Source: Ferrimicrobium sp. (GTDB taxonomy: Bacteria; Actinomycetota; Acidimicrobiia; Acidimicrobiales; Acidimicrobiaceae). From it: DNA of 61,749 nucleotides. The notes below the pieces were generated by a model. It was not told where the DNA came from. It saw only the letters and a program-made list of their open reading frames with translations, and ran no database searches. Of this stretch, positions 52,758 to 61,363 are shown piece by piece. The translations under genes were made by a program, and so were the position numbers. The DNA is taken from NCBI RefSeq assembly GCF_027364955.1, contig NZ_DAHXOI010000012.1, forward strand, positions 1 through 61,749, given 5' to 3'. Positions within the stretch are counted from its first letter, which is position 1, and each line of letters opens with the position of its first letter.

Positions 52758-53582
52758 TCAGCTTAAAACCAAAATCGCCACACCGAGACAGACGATGATG
52801 GCGGCGACAGCCCTACGGCGCCCAAACCCTTCCTTAAGAAAAAACGCTCCCATCAGCGCTGCCACGATAACGCTCGTCTCTCGGAGGGCTGACACGACGC
52901 CCAAAGGGGCACGTTGTTGTGCCCACAGCACCGCGGCGTAGGCGAGGTAGGAGAGCGCACCAGCACCAAGGCCAAGGCTGAGCTTGGCGGTGATCATTGG
53001 GCGTTGCTGACGAATCCGCAAAAACGTGATCCCGAGTCCAAGTATCCCTCCTTCGAGGAGGAAGAGCAACCCTGCATAGGCAAATGAGGAATGCGCATGT
53101 CGTACGCCAAGGCCGTCGACCAAGCTGTACCCGCCGATGGCAAACCCGGTCGCGATGGAGAGCCAAAGCGTCTTGGAGGCATGAAACTCAGCAATAGAGG
53201 CGAGGGCTGCGGCGATGATGAGGATTCCGATCACCTCGCCGGTGCCGAGGCTCTCCCCCGCGAAGAGGAAGGCCCCGATCGTTACCAGGATCGGAGCAAG
53301 CCCGCGAGCGAGTGGGTAGACCTGGGAGAGATCGCCAAACCGGTAGGAGTTCAAGAGAAAAATGTTATAGGCGATGTGGATCAAGAATGAGACTAGGAGA
53401 AACGGTAGCGCCTCCTCGTTGGGGAGGCCGACGAACCCGAGGAAGACGACACCAATACCGGCCACGGTGAGATTGATCCAAGCAAAGGCAAGGCTGGCGT
53501 CGTCGATGTACTTTGCCAGCGCGTTCCAGGTGGCATGAGCGACAGAGGCAAGAAGCACGACCCCCAATACCCAGATCCCAAT
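52758..53582 (-). CDS. EamA/DMT-family transporter with possible ATT start
   Basis: A membrane protein of about 274 residues with ten hydrophobic segments and two EamA repeats (WVLGVVLLASVAHATWNALAKY at the start; SYLAYAAVLWAQQRAPLGVVSALRETSVIVAAL, shown in part, near the end). The start is unclear. GAGGAGG lies 8 nt before an ATT codon at 53582, which gives a normal N-terminus. The upstream start at 53693 would cover the divergent promoter region and add 37 residues unlike the family. Confidence 0.85.
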   Translation of the reverse strand: MGIWVLGVVLLASVAHATWNALAKYIDDASLAFAWINLTVAGIGVVFLGFVGLPNEEALPFLLVSFLIHIAYNIFLLNSYRFGDLSQVYPLARGLAPILVTIGAFLFAGESLGTGEVIGILIIAAALASIAEFHASKTLWLSIATGFAIGGYSLVDGLGVRHAHSSFAYAGLLFLLEGGILGLGITFLRIRQQRPMITAKLSLGLGAGALSYLAYAAVLWAQQRAPLGVVSALRETSVIVAALMGAFFLKEGFGRRRAVAAIIVCLGVAILVLS

Positions 53583-53660
53583 CGTGGTGGCCTCCTCGCC
53601 GAACGCATGAACAAGGTTAACAATACATGAACGAAAGTGTAATGGCAGGTAACAACGTCC

Positions 53661-53695
53661 CGTTGGGTTCCGCTGGTGACCAGAGGAACCCAACG
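53661..53695. promoter_or_regulatory. Perfect inverted repeat between divergent genes
   Basis: CGTTGGGTTCC (53661-53671) and GGAACCCAACG (53685-53695) are exact reverse complements, 13 bp apart. They lie between the divergent EamA and dioxygenase genes, overlapping where the -35 of the dioxygenase promoter (-10 TATACT, 53714-53719) would sit. A dimeric repressor operator is likely. Confidence 0.5.
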
Positions 53696-53713
53696 AATGT
53701 GTGCATCTGCAAC

Positions 53714-53719
53714 TATACT
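53714..53719 (+). promoter_or_regulatory. -10 hexamer of a leaderless dioxygenase mRNA
   Basis: TATACT ends 6 nt before ATG 53726. The -35 position holds ACGAAT, a weak match that overlaps the inverted repeat. Confidence 0.4.
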
Positions 53720-53725
53720 GGGGAC

Positions 53726-54517
53726 ATGTCTGTCACCTCTTCTAGTTCCATGCCGGTGCTCTATCTCAGTCATGGCGCGCCACCTCTGCTCGATGATACG
53801 CGTTGGATCGATGAACTTCGGGAGTGGCGAAGCCGTCTACCGACTCCGGAGTCAATTCTTGTGATCTCTGCGCACTGGGAGTCGAATCCTATCAGTCTGA
53901 GTTCCTCGGGATCCGTGCCGTTAGTCTATGACTTCTGGGGTTTTGAGGAGCGCTTCTACCAGCTGGAGTACCCTGCCCCTGGTTCAGCGTCGCTTGGAGC
54001 GTCTCTCGATCGCTTGCTTGCCAAAGCACACCAGCCAGTCGACCATGATGAACCGCGAGGGCTGGACCATGGTGCGTGGGTGCCGCTGATGGTCATGTTT
54101 CCCGAGGCGACGATTCCGGTGATGCAACTCTCATTGCCGACGCTGGATCCCGTCCAGTTGCTGGCATTGGGCAAGGCGCTTGCACCCCTGCGTGATGAGG
54201 GCGTCCTGATCATCGGTAGTGGATTCTTTACCCACAACCTCCGTGCGATGCGATGGGCCGCTGGGCCCGATGCGGATCCACCGTCATGGTCTCGGGAGTT
54301 TGATGAGTGGGGAGCGAACGCCCTCGCGAACGGTGAGGTCGGTCAGCTGCTCGATTTCGCACACGCGGCACCGGCGGCAGGTATCGCTCATCCTCGCACT
54401 GAGCACTTTGCACCGTTGTTTGTGACGCTGGGAGCCGGTGGTGATGACCCAATTGTCAACGAGGTTGAGGGCTTTTGGTTCGGTTTGGCGAAGCGTTCCA
54501 TCTCGATGGGAGCGTAA
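53726..54517 (+). CDS. Extradiol-type ring-cleavage dioxygenase (DODA/LigB family)
   Basis: A 263-residue class III extradiol dioxygenase. Metal ligands are likely the His in VLYLSHGAPPLL, the His in ILVISAHWES, and the His in LDHGAWVPLMVMFP and FFTHNLRAM. Family members include DOPA 4,5-dioxygenase and the bacterial YgiD group. The substrate is unknown. ATG 53726 is chosen for the -10 just upstream; the longer frame from 53627 would cover the inverted repeat. Confidence 0.88.
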   Translation: MSVTSSSSMPVLYLSHGAPPLLDDTRWIDELREWRSRLPTPESILVISAHWESNPISLSSSGSVPLVYDFWGFEERFYQLEYPAPGSASLGASLDRLLAKAHQPVDHDEPRGLDHGAWVPLMVMFPEATIPVMQLSLPTLDPVQLLALGKALAPLRDEGVLIIGSGFFTHNLRAMRWAAGPDADPPSWSREFDEWGANALANGEVGQLLDFAHAAPAAGIAHPRTEHFAPLFVTLGAGGDDPIVNEVEGFWFGLAKRSISMGA

Positions 54518-54560
54518 GTGAACTGCCGCTGATAGCTGGGAATAAAGTGGGTAACAAAAG

Positions 54561-54635
54561 TAGTTGCAGGTTGCAAGCAACTAACAGCTAGGCTGTGGTA
54601 GCAAAACAGTAGCTGTTGCCGAAGGTTCACCTTCG
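54561..54635 (+). promoter_or_regulatory. Structured region upstream of the MFS gene
   Basis: Three perfect inverted repeats in 75 bp: TAGTTGC/GCAACTA (54561-54583), AACAGCTA/TAGCTGTT (54583-54617) and CGAAGGT/ACCTTCG (54620-54635). They lie 130-205 bp before the MFS start, where a promoter, operator or leader RNA would be. Confidence 0.4.
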
Positions 54636-54766
54636 TTGGCGGCTGATGGTTGGTCTGAGGAACCGTCTCTTTGCCTGGGGGTGGGTGAGTGACACGAGGA
54701 AGCAGTGTGGCAGCTCTGCATGGCAGATAGTCACAACAACAATCGAAGAGTATTAAGGAGAAACAA

Positions 54767-56611
54767 ATGGCGGCAACGTTGGAGGGAAAGTCCTCCTTTC
54801 GGCAGCGAAGCGCTGCGATGCGAGATAACCCAAAGTACAAGTGGCTAGTCCTGTCGAACACCACGCTTGGGGTGTTGATGGTTATGATCGACTCGTCGAT
54901 CGCGCTCATCTCCTTGCCAGAGATCTTCAACGGCATCCACCTCGACCCGTTGGCCCCCGGCAACACCTCCTACTTCCTTTGGGTCCTCATGGGTTACCTG
55001 GTCGTCACGGCGGTGATGGTGGTTAACTTTGGCCGACTTGGCGATATGTTTGGTCGCTCTCGTATGTACAACATGGGTTTTGCGATCTTTACCTTCTTCT
55101 CGATCATGCTCTCCATTACCTGGATGCATGGAAGTGCTGGCGCCCTGTGGCTGATCGCGATGCGTATCTTCCAAGGTTTGGGTGGGGCATTGCTCTTTGC
55201 CAACTCAGCGGCGCTCTTGACCGATGTATTTCCTGCGAACCAACGCGGTCTTGCTCTTGGCATCAACAACGTAACCGCCATCGCTGGTTCCTTCATCGGA
55301 CTGATCCTCGGTGGCATTCTGGCACCGATCTCGTGGAGGTTGATCTTCCTCGTTTCGGTGCCGGTCGGCATCGCTGGTACGATCTGGGCCTACATGGTGC
55401 TCCACGACACCGGTATTCGGATCAAGGCCAAGATCGACTGGTTCGGTAACTTCCTCTTTGCCGCTGGGCTGATCTCAGTCTTGGTGGGCATTACCTATGG
55501 AATCCAGCCCTACGGTGACCACACCATGGGTTGGACGAACCCTGGCGTCATTGCCGCGATCTTTGGAGGACTTGCTACCCTGGGCGTCTTTATCTGGCTC
55601 GAACTACGCCTCGACGAGCCCATGATCAACGTGCGACTCTTCAAAATTCGAGCCTTTACGGCCGGGAACCTGGCGAGTCTCCTGGCTTCTCTAGGCCGGG
55701 GTGGGATGATGTTTATCCTCATCATTTGGCTTCAAGGTATTTGGTTGCCGACCCATGGATTCAGTTACTCGCAAACACCGTTGTGGGCGGGCATCTACCT
55801 TGTGCCCTTGACCATCGGATTCCTCGTCGCTGGACCAGTATCTGGTTATTTCTCAGATCGCTACGGCGCACGGCCTTTCGCGACCGGAGGTATGATTATC
55901 GCGGCGGGCTCCTTTATCGGGTTGATCTTTCTCCCGGTGGACTTCTCCTACATGGACTTTGCGATTCTGCTAGCGATCAACGGGTTGGCGATGGGACTTT
56001 TCGCCTCACCAAACCGCGCTGGGATCATGAATAGCTTGCCAGCAAATCAACGCGGAGTTGGTTCCGGCATGAGTGCGACCTTTATGAACTCGGCGATGGT
56101 GCTCTCGATCGGTGTCTTCTTCAGCCTCATGATCTTTGGGTTGCGTTCGCACCTCTCGAGTGCCCTCTTGTCCGGGTTGACCAAGCAGCATGTGCCGGTC
56201 GCTTTGGCGAAACAGGTGGCCTCGCTGCCACCGGTGAGCACGCTGTTTGCGGCCTTCTTGGGTTACAACCCGATGTCAAAGCTGCTGGGGTCCAAGCTTC
56301 TTAGCACCCTGCCAGTGGCCAATGCCCATTATCTCATCGGTCGTTCCTTCTTCCCTAGCCTTATCTCCCCAGCCTTTGGTCATGGGCTCTCAGAGGCCTT
56401 CACTTTTGCTGCGATTGCCTGTTTGATCGCCGCTGGGGCGTCGTGGATGCGTGGTGGTAAGTACAACGCAACCGATGCCGAAGAGGCGATGGAACACCTT
56501 CATGAAGAGCACGCAGCCCATGCAGCCGCCGATCACCGTGTGATTGAGTCTGTCGCTGGTGCCGATGACTCGGTGAAGCCCGAAGAGATCAAATCCACCT
56601 TCTCTGACTGA
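54767..56611 (+). CDS. MFS transporter, DHA2 family (14 membrane segments)
   Basis: A 614-residue exporter with about fourteen membrane segments. Motifs of the drug:H+ antiporter-2 group: TLGVLMVMIDSSIALISLPEI (segment 1), GRLGDMFGRSRMYNMGF (motif A), VFPANQRGLALGINNVTAIAGSFIG (motif C region). The 90-residue C-terminal tail is charged and cytoplasmic. It probably expels toxic compounds. TAAGGAG precedes the ATG, and a strong terminator follows. Confidence 0.92.
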   Translation: MAATLEGKSSFRQRSAAMRDNPKYKWLVLSNTTLGVLMVMIDSSIALISLPEIFNGIHLDPLAPGNTSYFLWVLMGYLVVTAVMVVNFGRLGDMFGRSRMYNMGFAIFTFFSIMLSITWMHGSAGALWLIAMRIFQGLGGALLFANSAALLTDVFPANQRGLALGINNVTAIAGSFIGLILGGILAPISWRLIFLVSVPVGIAGTIWAYMVLHDTGIRIKAKIDWFGNFLFAAGLISVLVGITYGIQPYGDHTMGWTNPGVIAAIFGGLATLGVFIWLELRLDEPMINVRLFKIRAFTAGNLASLLASLGRGGMMFILIIWLQGIWLPTHGFSYSQTPLWAGIYLVPLTIGFLVAGPVSGYFSDRYGARPFATGGMIIAAGSFIGLIFLPVDFSYMDFAILLAINGLAMGLFASPNRAGIMNSLPANQRGVGSGMSATFMNSAMVLSIGVFFSLMIFGLRSHLSSALLSGLTKQHVPVALAKQVASLPPVSTLFAAFLGYNPMSKLLGSKLLSTLPVANAHYLIGRSFFPSLISPAFGHGLSEAFTFAAIACLIAAGASWMRGGKYNATDAEEAMEHLHEEHAAHAAADHRVIESVAGADDSVKPEEIKSTFSD

Positions 56612-56631
56612 CGTACGTGTTACTGTCTTGA

Positions 56632-56675
56632 GCAAGAGGAGGAGCCCTTTATGGGTTCCTCCTCTTGCTTTTCCC
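56632..56675 (+). terminator. Rho-independent terminator after the MFS gene
   Basis: A 16-bp stem (56632-56647 with 56653-56668, one G-U pair) and a 5-nt loop, followed by TTTTCCC. Confidence 0.85.
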
Positions 56676-56712
56676 TAGAGGGAGATATGGTGCGCTGTGG
56701 ATTGCTTTGAGT

Positions 56713-56726
56713 ATGACAGTTGTCAT
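56713..56726. promoter_or_regulatory. Operator-like palindrome upstream of the ABC exporter
   Basis: ATGACA-GT-TGTCAT (56713-56726). The same half-sites, ATGACA and TGTCAT, recur at 56782-56800. Confidence 0.45.
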
Positions 56727-56780
56727 CAGGAACTCATGCCAGCACACACCATCGGCTAGACGGGGTGCTTGCTAGTGTAA

Positions 56781-56801
56781 CTGTCATGAAAACGATGACA
56801 G
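56781..56801. promoter_or_regulatory. Operator-like inverted repeat over the ABC exporter start
   Basis: CTGTCAT-GAAAACG-ATGACAG (56781-56801), 7-bp arms. It covers the ATG at 56786, so a bound protein would block a transcript that starts there. A -10-like TAGTGT (56773-56778) ends 7 nt before the ATG. Confidence 0.45.
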
Positions 56802-57691
56802 ACACCCCTTCCATTGTGTTGAAAGGGGTAACCAAGGCCTTTGGCCCCGTTCTCGCTGTCCGTGGCGTGGATCTTCTCATTCAACCAGGCGAGACTGTCG
56901 CGCTGCTGGGTCCAAATGGGGCCGGCAAGACGACCACGCTCGACATGGTGCTCGGGCTCGTGCACCCCGATCAGGGAGAGGCCGAGCTCTTTGGGATGTC
57001 CCCAGCCAAGGCTATCGCGGCTGGCTTAGTGGGAGGCATGCTCCAAACAGGGACCCCACTTGATCACCTACGGGTGCGTGAATTGATCGAGTTGATGGCG
57101 TCGTTCTATCCCCATCCACGCAATCTCGATGAGGTCATGGAGCGAACTGGGTGCGATCAATTCCAGCGACAGCTCACCACCGGACTGTCAGGTGGCCAGG
57201 CGCAACGGGTACGTTTCGCGGCCGCCTTGGTTGGGGATCCCGAGCTTCTCATCTTGGACGAGCCCACCGCCGCGATCGACGTCGAAGGGAGGCGGGAGTT
57301 CTGGCGGGCCATGCGTGAGGTGGTCGAGGATCGAAAGACGGTGGTGTTTGCGACCCATTACCTCGAGGAGGCTGATGCCTTTGCGGATCGGGTAGTGCTC
57401 ATGGCCAATGGGTTGATTGTCGCCGATGGGACTCCTAACCAGATCAAGGCCAAGGTGGGGTCAAGGATGATTCGAGCTACCCTGCCCGATGTTGACGTTC
57501 GCTGCCTGGGGGCCTTCGACGGGGTAGTGAACGTCGAGCGGCACGGCCCCACCGTGATTCTGACCTGCTCTGATTCGGATCGGGTGCTCTATGCCCTCCT
57601 TGGTGCCTATCCAGGGCTGACTGATATTGAGGTCACCGGCGGCAGTCTCGAACAGGCCTTTGTTGAGTTAACACGAGAGGGAGAAGATTGA
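56786..57691 (+). CDS. ABC-2 exporter ATP-binding protein
   Basis: A 301-residue ATPase. Walker A LGPNGAGKTT (about 42-51), signature LSGGQAQRVRFAAAL, Walker B LLILDEPTAAID, switch His in VFATHYLEEAD. The pattern matches drug/lipid exporters of the DrrA/CcmA group. ATG 56786 is chosen; a frame from 56720 runs through the operator region. The permease starts on its stop codon, and a histidine kinase and response regulator follow. Confidence 0.93.
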   Translation: MKTMTDTPSIVLKGVTKAFGPVLAVRGVDLLIQPGETVALLGPNGAGKTTTLDMVLGLVHPDQGEAELFGMSPAKAIAAGLVGGMLQTGTPLDHLRVRELIELMASFYPHPRNLDEVMERTGCDQFQRQLTTGLSGGQAQRVRFAAALVGDPELLILDEPTAAIDVEGRREFWRAMREVVEDRKTVVFATHYLEEADAFADRVVLMANGLIVADGTPNQIKAKVGSRMIRATLPDVDVRCLGAFDGVVNVERHGPTVILTCSDSDRVLYALLGAYPGLTDIEVTGGSLEQAFVELTREGED

Positions 57692-58416
57692 TGGGTTTAC
57701 TCTATGTTCGCTATGAGCTGTTACGCACGCTACGTAACCGCAGGTTTGTGATCTTCTCCTTCGTCTTCCCACTGGTTTTGTACGTCGCCTTCACATCGGC
57801 CGATCGCCATGACAAGCTCGGAGGGGTCCCGTTTCCGTTGTACTACATGATCGCGATGGCAGGCTTTGGCGCCCTTATTGCAGCGATCTCGATTGGACCG
57901 AGGATCTCCGTAGAACGGCAGACGGGTTGGACCCGGCAGATGCGGCTGACTCCGTTGCCGACCTGGTACTACTTTGCTGCAAAAATCCTGGCCGGTTACA
58001 TGATTGCGATTCTCACCCTCATCGTCATGTATCTCGCTGGTAGCGCCTTTGGCGTTCATCTCACGATGGTCCACTGGTTGATCATGACCGGGCTGTTTCT
58101 CGTCGGTTTGTTGCCCTTCACCGTGATCGGTGTCATGATCGGTCACCTTCTCAAACCGGACTCGATGGGTCCAGTCACTGGCGGCGTCTCCACGCTCTTT
58201 CTTCTGATCGGTGGAGGGTTTGGCAACATTGGTGGCGATGGATTGATTCACAAGATCTTTGAGCTGATACCCTCCTATTGGTTGATTCGGGCAGGTGCAG
58301 TCTCGCTTGGAGGATCTCCATGGACGCTTGAGGGGTGGCTCGTAGTGACCATCTGGACGGTAGCCTTTGTTCTGCTGGCTCGGCTCGTCTATGTCCGCGA
58401 CACTTCGCGAGTCTGA
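57691..58416 (+). CDS. ABC-2 exporter permease
   Basis: A 241-residue membrane protein with about six hydrophobic segments, starting YVRYELLRTLRNRRFVIFSFVFPLVLY, as in ABC-2 permeases linked to DesK/DesR-type systems. ATG 57691 shares its first base with the ATPase stop (TGATG). Confidence 0.92.
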   Translation: MGLLYVRYELLRTLRNRRFVIFSFVFPLVLYVAFTSADRHDKLGGVPFPLYYMIAMAGFGALIAAISIGPRISVERQTGWTRQMRLTPLPTWYYFAAKILAGYMIAILTLIVMYLAGSAFGVHLTMVHWLIMTGLFLVGLLPFTVIGVMIGHLLKPDSMGPVTGGVSTLFLLIGGGFGNIGGDGLIHKIFELIPSYWLIRAGAVSLGGSPWTLEGWLVVTIWTVAFVLLARLVYVRDTSRV

Positions 58417-58486
58417 TGCAGCCATCGGGGAAGGTGGACGTTGGATGGGCCAAGGTTGGTGTGATGAGGTAACTGAAGGCGGGAAC

Positions 58487-59557
58487 GTGCCCTTGACGTG
58501 GGTCAGGGTCGCACTTCCCCTTCTCTTTCTCGCCTACTGCGCACAGGTGGCCGGTGGCGTCCTGAGCTTTGGCCATGGAGCAGGGCTATTGGTCGGGCTT
58601 GGAGTTCTCGTCCTCTTTGGTGGTCTCTATATTGTGCTGGTATTCACCGGGATCACGGCTCGCCCCTTACTCTTTGTCTCGGTCATCGGCATTATGGGCC
58701 TCTGTTTCCTGATTGAGTTACCAATTGCCCGCGATGATGCGCTGATCATGCCGCTTTTTATTCTCGCCCCCATTATCGGGAGGCTAAAGACAAAGGCATG
58801 GCCGTTCATCGTTCTTGCGATTCTGGTGTCCTATCTCTTGCCGTTCGCTGAGCCAGGGTGGAGGGTAGCAGGGAGTCTATCGATGCCGCTCACGATCCTC
58901 CTGGCGAGTCTGGTCGTTCTCGCGTTTTCGCAACTCGTTCGCACCAATTATCTGCTGGTTGAGACTCGCGATGAACTCGATCGGGTAGTTCGTGAGAGCG
59001 AGCGTCTTAGGATTGCGCGCGACTTACATGACGTGCTCGGACACTCTCTCACCTCGATCACCATCAAAGCTGAACTCGCCACCAAGATCTTTGATCGAGA
59101 TCCGGCGCAGGCTCGTATCGAAATCCACCAGGTCGAGACGCTTGCTCGACAAGCGCTGGCAGAGGTGAGGGCGACGGTGGCGGGGTATCGAGGCAGGTCG
59201 CTTGCTGGAGAGCTGGAAGCTGCAAGAGCACTACTCTCCAGCGCAGGTGTGGAGCTCACGGTCGAACACGCTGGTGCCGAGCTCTCCCCCGGGGTCGAGG
59301 AGTTATTCGGTTGGGTGATCCGTGAGTCAGTCACCAATGTGGTTCGGCATGCGCGTGCTACCAACTGTACCATCGAGCTGCGGTCGGCCTCGATGCGTGT
59401 GCGAGACAATGGATGCGGGGGTGAGGTCCACTTTGGCAATGGACTTGCAGGTCTCGCCGAACGAGTCGCCCGTGTGGGAGGATCGCTAGAGGTAGGTCCC
59501 AAGCACCCGCTCGGTTGGGAGGTCAAACTCGTGGTGCCGGAACGGAGTCGATGGTGA
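58487..59557 (+). CDS. Sensor histidine kinase, DesK-like (HisKA_3)
   Basis: A sensor kinase of about 356 residues. Five or six N-terminal membrane segments (about 1-150) have no large outer domain, as in DesK, which senses the membrane itself. The dimerisation helix has the phospho-acceptor His about 181 in RIARDLHDVLGHSLTSI. The ATPase domain has VIRESVTNVVRHARATNC and VRDNGCGG. GTG 58487 is chosen with GAAGGCGGG upstream; ATGs at 58445 and 58391 are possible. Overlaps the regulator gene by 7 nt. Confidence 0.9.
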   Translation: MPLTWVRVALPLLFLAYCAQVAGGVLSFGHGAGLLVGLGVLVLFGGLYIVLVFTGITARPLLFVSVIGIMGLCFLIELPIARDDALIMPLFILAPIIGRLKTKAWPFIVLAILVSYLLPFAEPGWRVAGSLSMPLTILLASLVVLAFSQLVRTNYLLVETRDELDRVVRESERLRIARDLHDVLGHSLTSITIKAELATKIFDRDPAQARIEIHQVETLARQALAEVRATVAGYRGRSLAGELEAARALLSSAGVELTVEHAGAELSPGVEELFGWVIRESVTNVVRHARATNCTIELRSASMRVRDNGCGGEVHFGNGLAGLAERVARVGGSLEVGPKHPLGWEVKLVVPERSRW

Positions 59558-60171
59558 TCGACATTCTTCTTGCAGACGATCAAGAGCTCGTGAGAACCGC
59601 ATTGGCAACCCTCCTTGAACTTGAGGATGATTTCCACGTCGTCGCTGCCGTTGGTCGCGGCGATGAGGCGGTCATCGCCGTCGAGCGGACGCGGCCGATG
59701 ATCGCGCTCTTGGATATTGAGATGCCTGGATTGGATGGCATCTCTGCTGCTATTGAAATACACCGGCGCTACCCTGCCTGTCGAATTATTATCCTCACCA
59801 CCTTCGGCCGACCGGGATATCTCCGACGGGCAATGGAGTCGGGTGCCTCAGGTTTTGTCGTCAAGGACGCTCCGGCAGCAACGTTGGCCGCGACGATTCG
59901 CTCGGTGGCCCAGGGGCACACCGTTGTCGATCCGGTGTTAGCGGGCGAGGCCTTATCGATTGGCCAATCTCCACTCTCTCCGCGCGAGAGTGAAGTTCTG
60001 GCTGCCTGTCGCTACGGGGCATCGGTCGCCGAGGTGGCTGCCCGTTTGTATCTCTCTGAGGGGACCGTGCGCAACTATCTCTCCTCGGCGATCGCAAAAA
60101 CTGGAACCCGCAACCGTGCGAGTGCACTGCTGCGAGCCGAGGAGCTTGGTTGGCTCTCTTCGTCACCTTGA
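59551..60171 (+). CDS. Response regulator, NarL/DesR family
   Basis: A 206-residue regulator. Receiver domain (1-120) with Asp8/Asp9/Asp10 region ILLADDQE, phospho-acceptor Asp55 in ALLDIEMPG and Lys in VVKDAP. The C-terminal LuxR-type helix-turn-helix (about 145-205) has SPRESEVLAACRYGASVAEVAARLYLSEGTVRNYLSSA (shown in part: LSEGTVRNYLSSAIAKTG). Partner of the preceding kinase; likely controls the upstream ABC exporter. Confidence 0.93.
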   Translation: MVIDILLADDQELVRTALATLLELEDDFHVVAAVGRGDEAVIAVERTRPMIALLDIEMPGLDGISAAIEIHRRYPACRIIILTTFGRPGYLRRAMESGASGFVVKDAPAATLAATIRSVAQGHTVVDPVLAGEALSIGQSPLSPRESEVLAACRYGASVAEVAARLYLSEGTVRNYLSSAIAKTGTRNRASALLRAEELGWLSSSP

Positions 60172-60456
60172 GGAGGGTTTGTCGTCTTTTCAGCATCGTG
60201 TGATGCTGCAACCGCCCGCAATGCTTTCGAATCATGGAGTGACCTATAGCACCAGGTTCTAGCGACCGTTCAGACCTCGGCGCGAGCATGCGCCGGAGGA
60301 TCCTGCCCGTCGCTCCTTGCCCATGGCGTGTGCCTCAAGGGAGTCTCCTAGGAAGGCTTGTGAGAAGCCGGATGGGACCACTATCAGCCGCTTCGAATCG
60401 GGTTCTTGCTGTTCGTATCCGGCGCCGCCACCGCTTCGATGCACGCTTGCGGTGGC
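60172..60456. other. Intergenic region between convergent genes
   Basis: A 285-bp region with a hairpin CAGCATC-GTGT-GATGCTG (60191-60208), 20 bp after the response-regulator stop, without a T-run. A 61-codon minus frame (60259-60444) has no start signal. Nothing else is supported. Confidence 0.5.
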
Positions 60457-60954
60457 TCAGGAAGCGCGCGAACCAATGCCCCGAAACCATCGGGGTACCT
60501 GCTCACAGTATTGGGCATACTCGTCACCAAAGCGGGAGGCGAGGTAGATCTCTTCCCCCGCGATCACCTTCTGGACCAAGAGAGCGAGAGACACTGGGAC
60601 CAAGCCCACCGTGGCCAGGGAACGGCGCACAAGGCCTACTCCGAGTTGGTTGAGGAGCATGCCAAGGTAGATCGGATTCCTGCTCCATCGGAAGACGCCA
60701 CTTTGGTTCAACCGTTGGACTGGAGTTCGTGGATCTGGAGAGTTCCCACAGCGCAGCATAGCAAAAGCGGCCGAGGCCATCAACGATCCGCCAAGGATCG
60801 ACACTGTATACCCGATGATACGAAGGAACGGTGAGGGTGATCGTTTCACACCGACGAGACGATCGATGATCACGCCGGTTATGGTCGCACCGAGCACGAT
60901 GAGCGGTGGAGGGATGGGCGGGGCGCTAGTGTCCTTATGGTGAGATACTTGCAT
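60457..60954 (-). CDS. Isoprenylcysteine carboxyl methyltransferase-like membrane protein
   Basis: A 165-residue protein with about three or four hydrophobic segments. The C-terminal region GVFRWSRNPIYLGMLLNQLG and EEIYLASRFGDEYAQYCEQVPRW fits the ICMT/phospholipid-methyltransferase family (R.P.Y..... and E...E..L...FG..Y..Y). It would be a membrane SAM-dependent methyltransferase of unknown substrate. Confidence 0.85.
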   Translation of the reverse strand: MQVSHHKDTSAPPIPPPLIVLGATITGVIIDRLVGVKRSPSPFLRIIGYTVSILGGSLMASAAFAMLRCGNSPDPRTPVQRLNQSGVFRWSRNPIYLGMLLNQLGVGLVRRSLATVGLVPVSLALLVQKVIAGEEIYLASRFGDEYAQYCEQVPRWFRGIGSRAS

Positions 60955-61363
60955 GGATCCACTCTAGAAGATCGTTCCTTAGGAGCGTATTGATGGGCCT
61001 GGGCATGGAGCGGTTTGTGTGCGAACGATGTCCACTGGACCAAGGTAGGCCTCTGCCTTCGTAGGACTTCTGACAGATTGAGAACGGCACCGATACGCCC
61101 TCTCGAGCGCAAGGAGAAATGTGGTTACTACCCTCTTACAGTCTCTGTCGGTCGAGTTCGATTCCTTCACTGATCGTACAATGAGCTACGATGATTGAGG
61201 TTTTGCGCACCTGCGGCCGTAAAGCAGCGCCTCCCCGCCGGCTTCTCTGGATCTCTCAACGCAGGCCCTGATCCCGTGAGTTATCGCTCACCTCCCAACT
61301 ATGCGATGACCATATCGGTGGAAGGCCCCTTGGAGAACGGAACGGCAGCCATCCAGCGTTCGA
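60955..61363. other. Intergenic region before the repeat protein
   Basis: A 409-bp region between the methyltransferase start and the stop codon of the minus-strand repeat protein. I see no gene, RNA, repeat or clear terminator; short frames (60979-61170 minus, 61195-61386 plus) have no support. Confidence 0.5.

Noticed and set aside
60259-60444. 61-codon minus-strand frame after the methyltransferase-like gene
   Set aside because: No start signal; could be old coding sequence but cannot be assigned.
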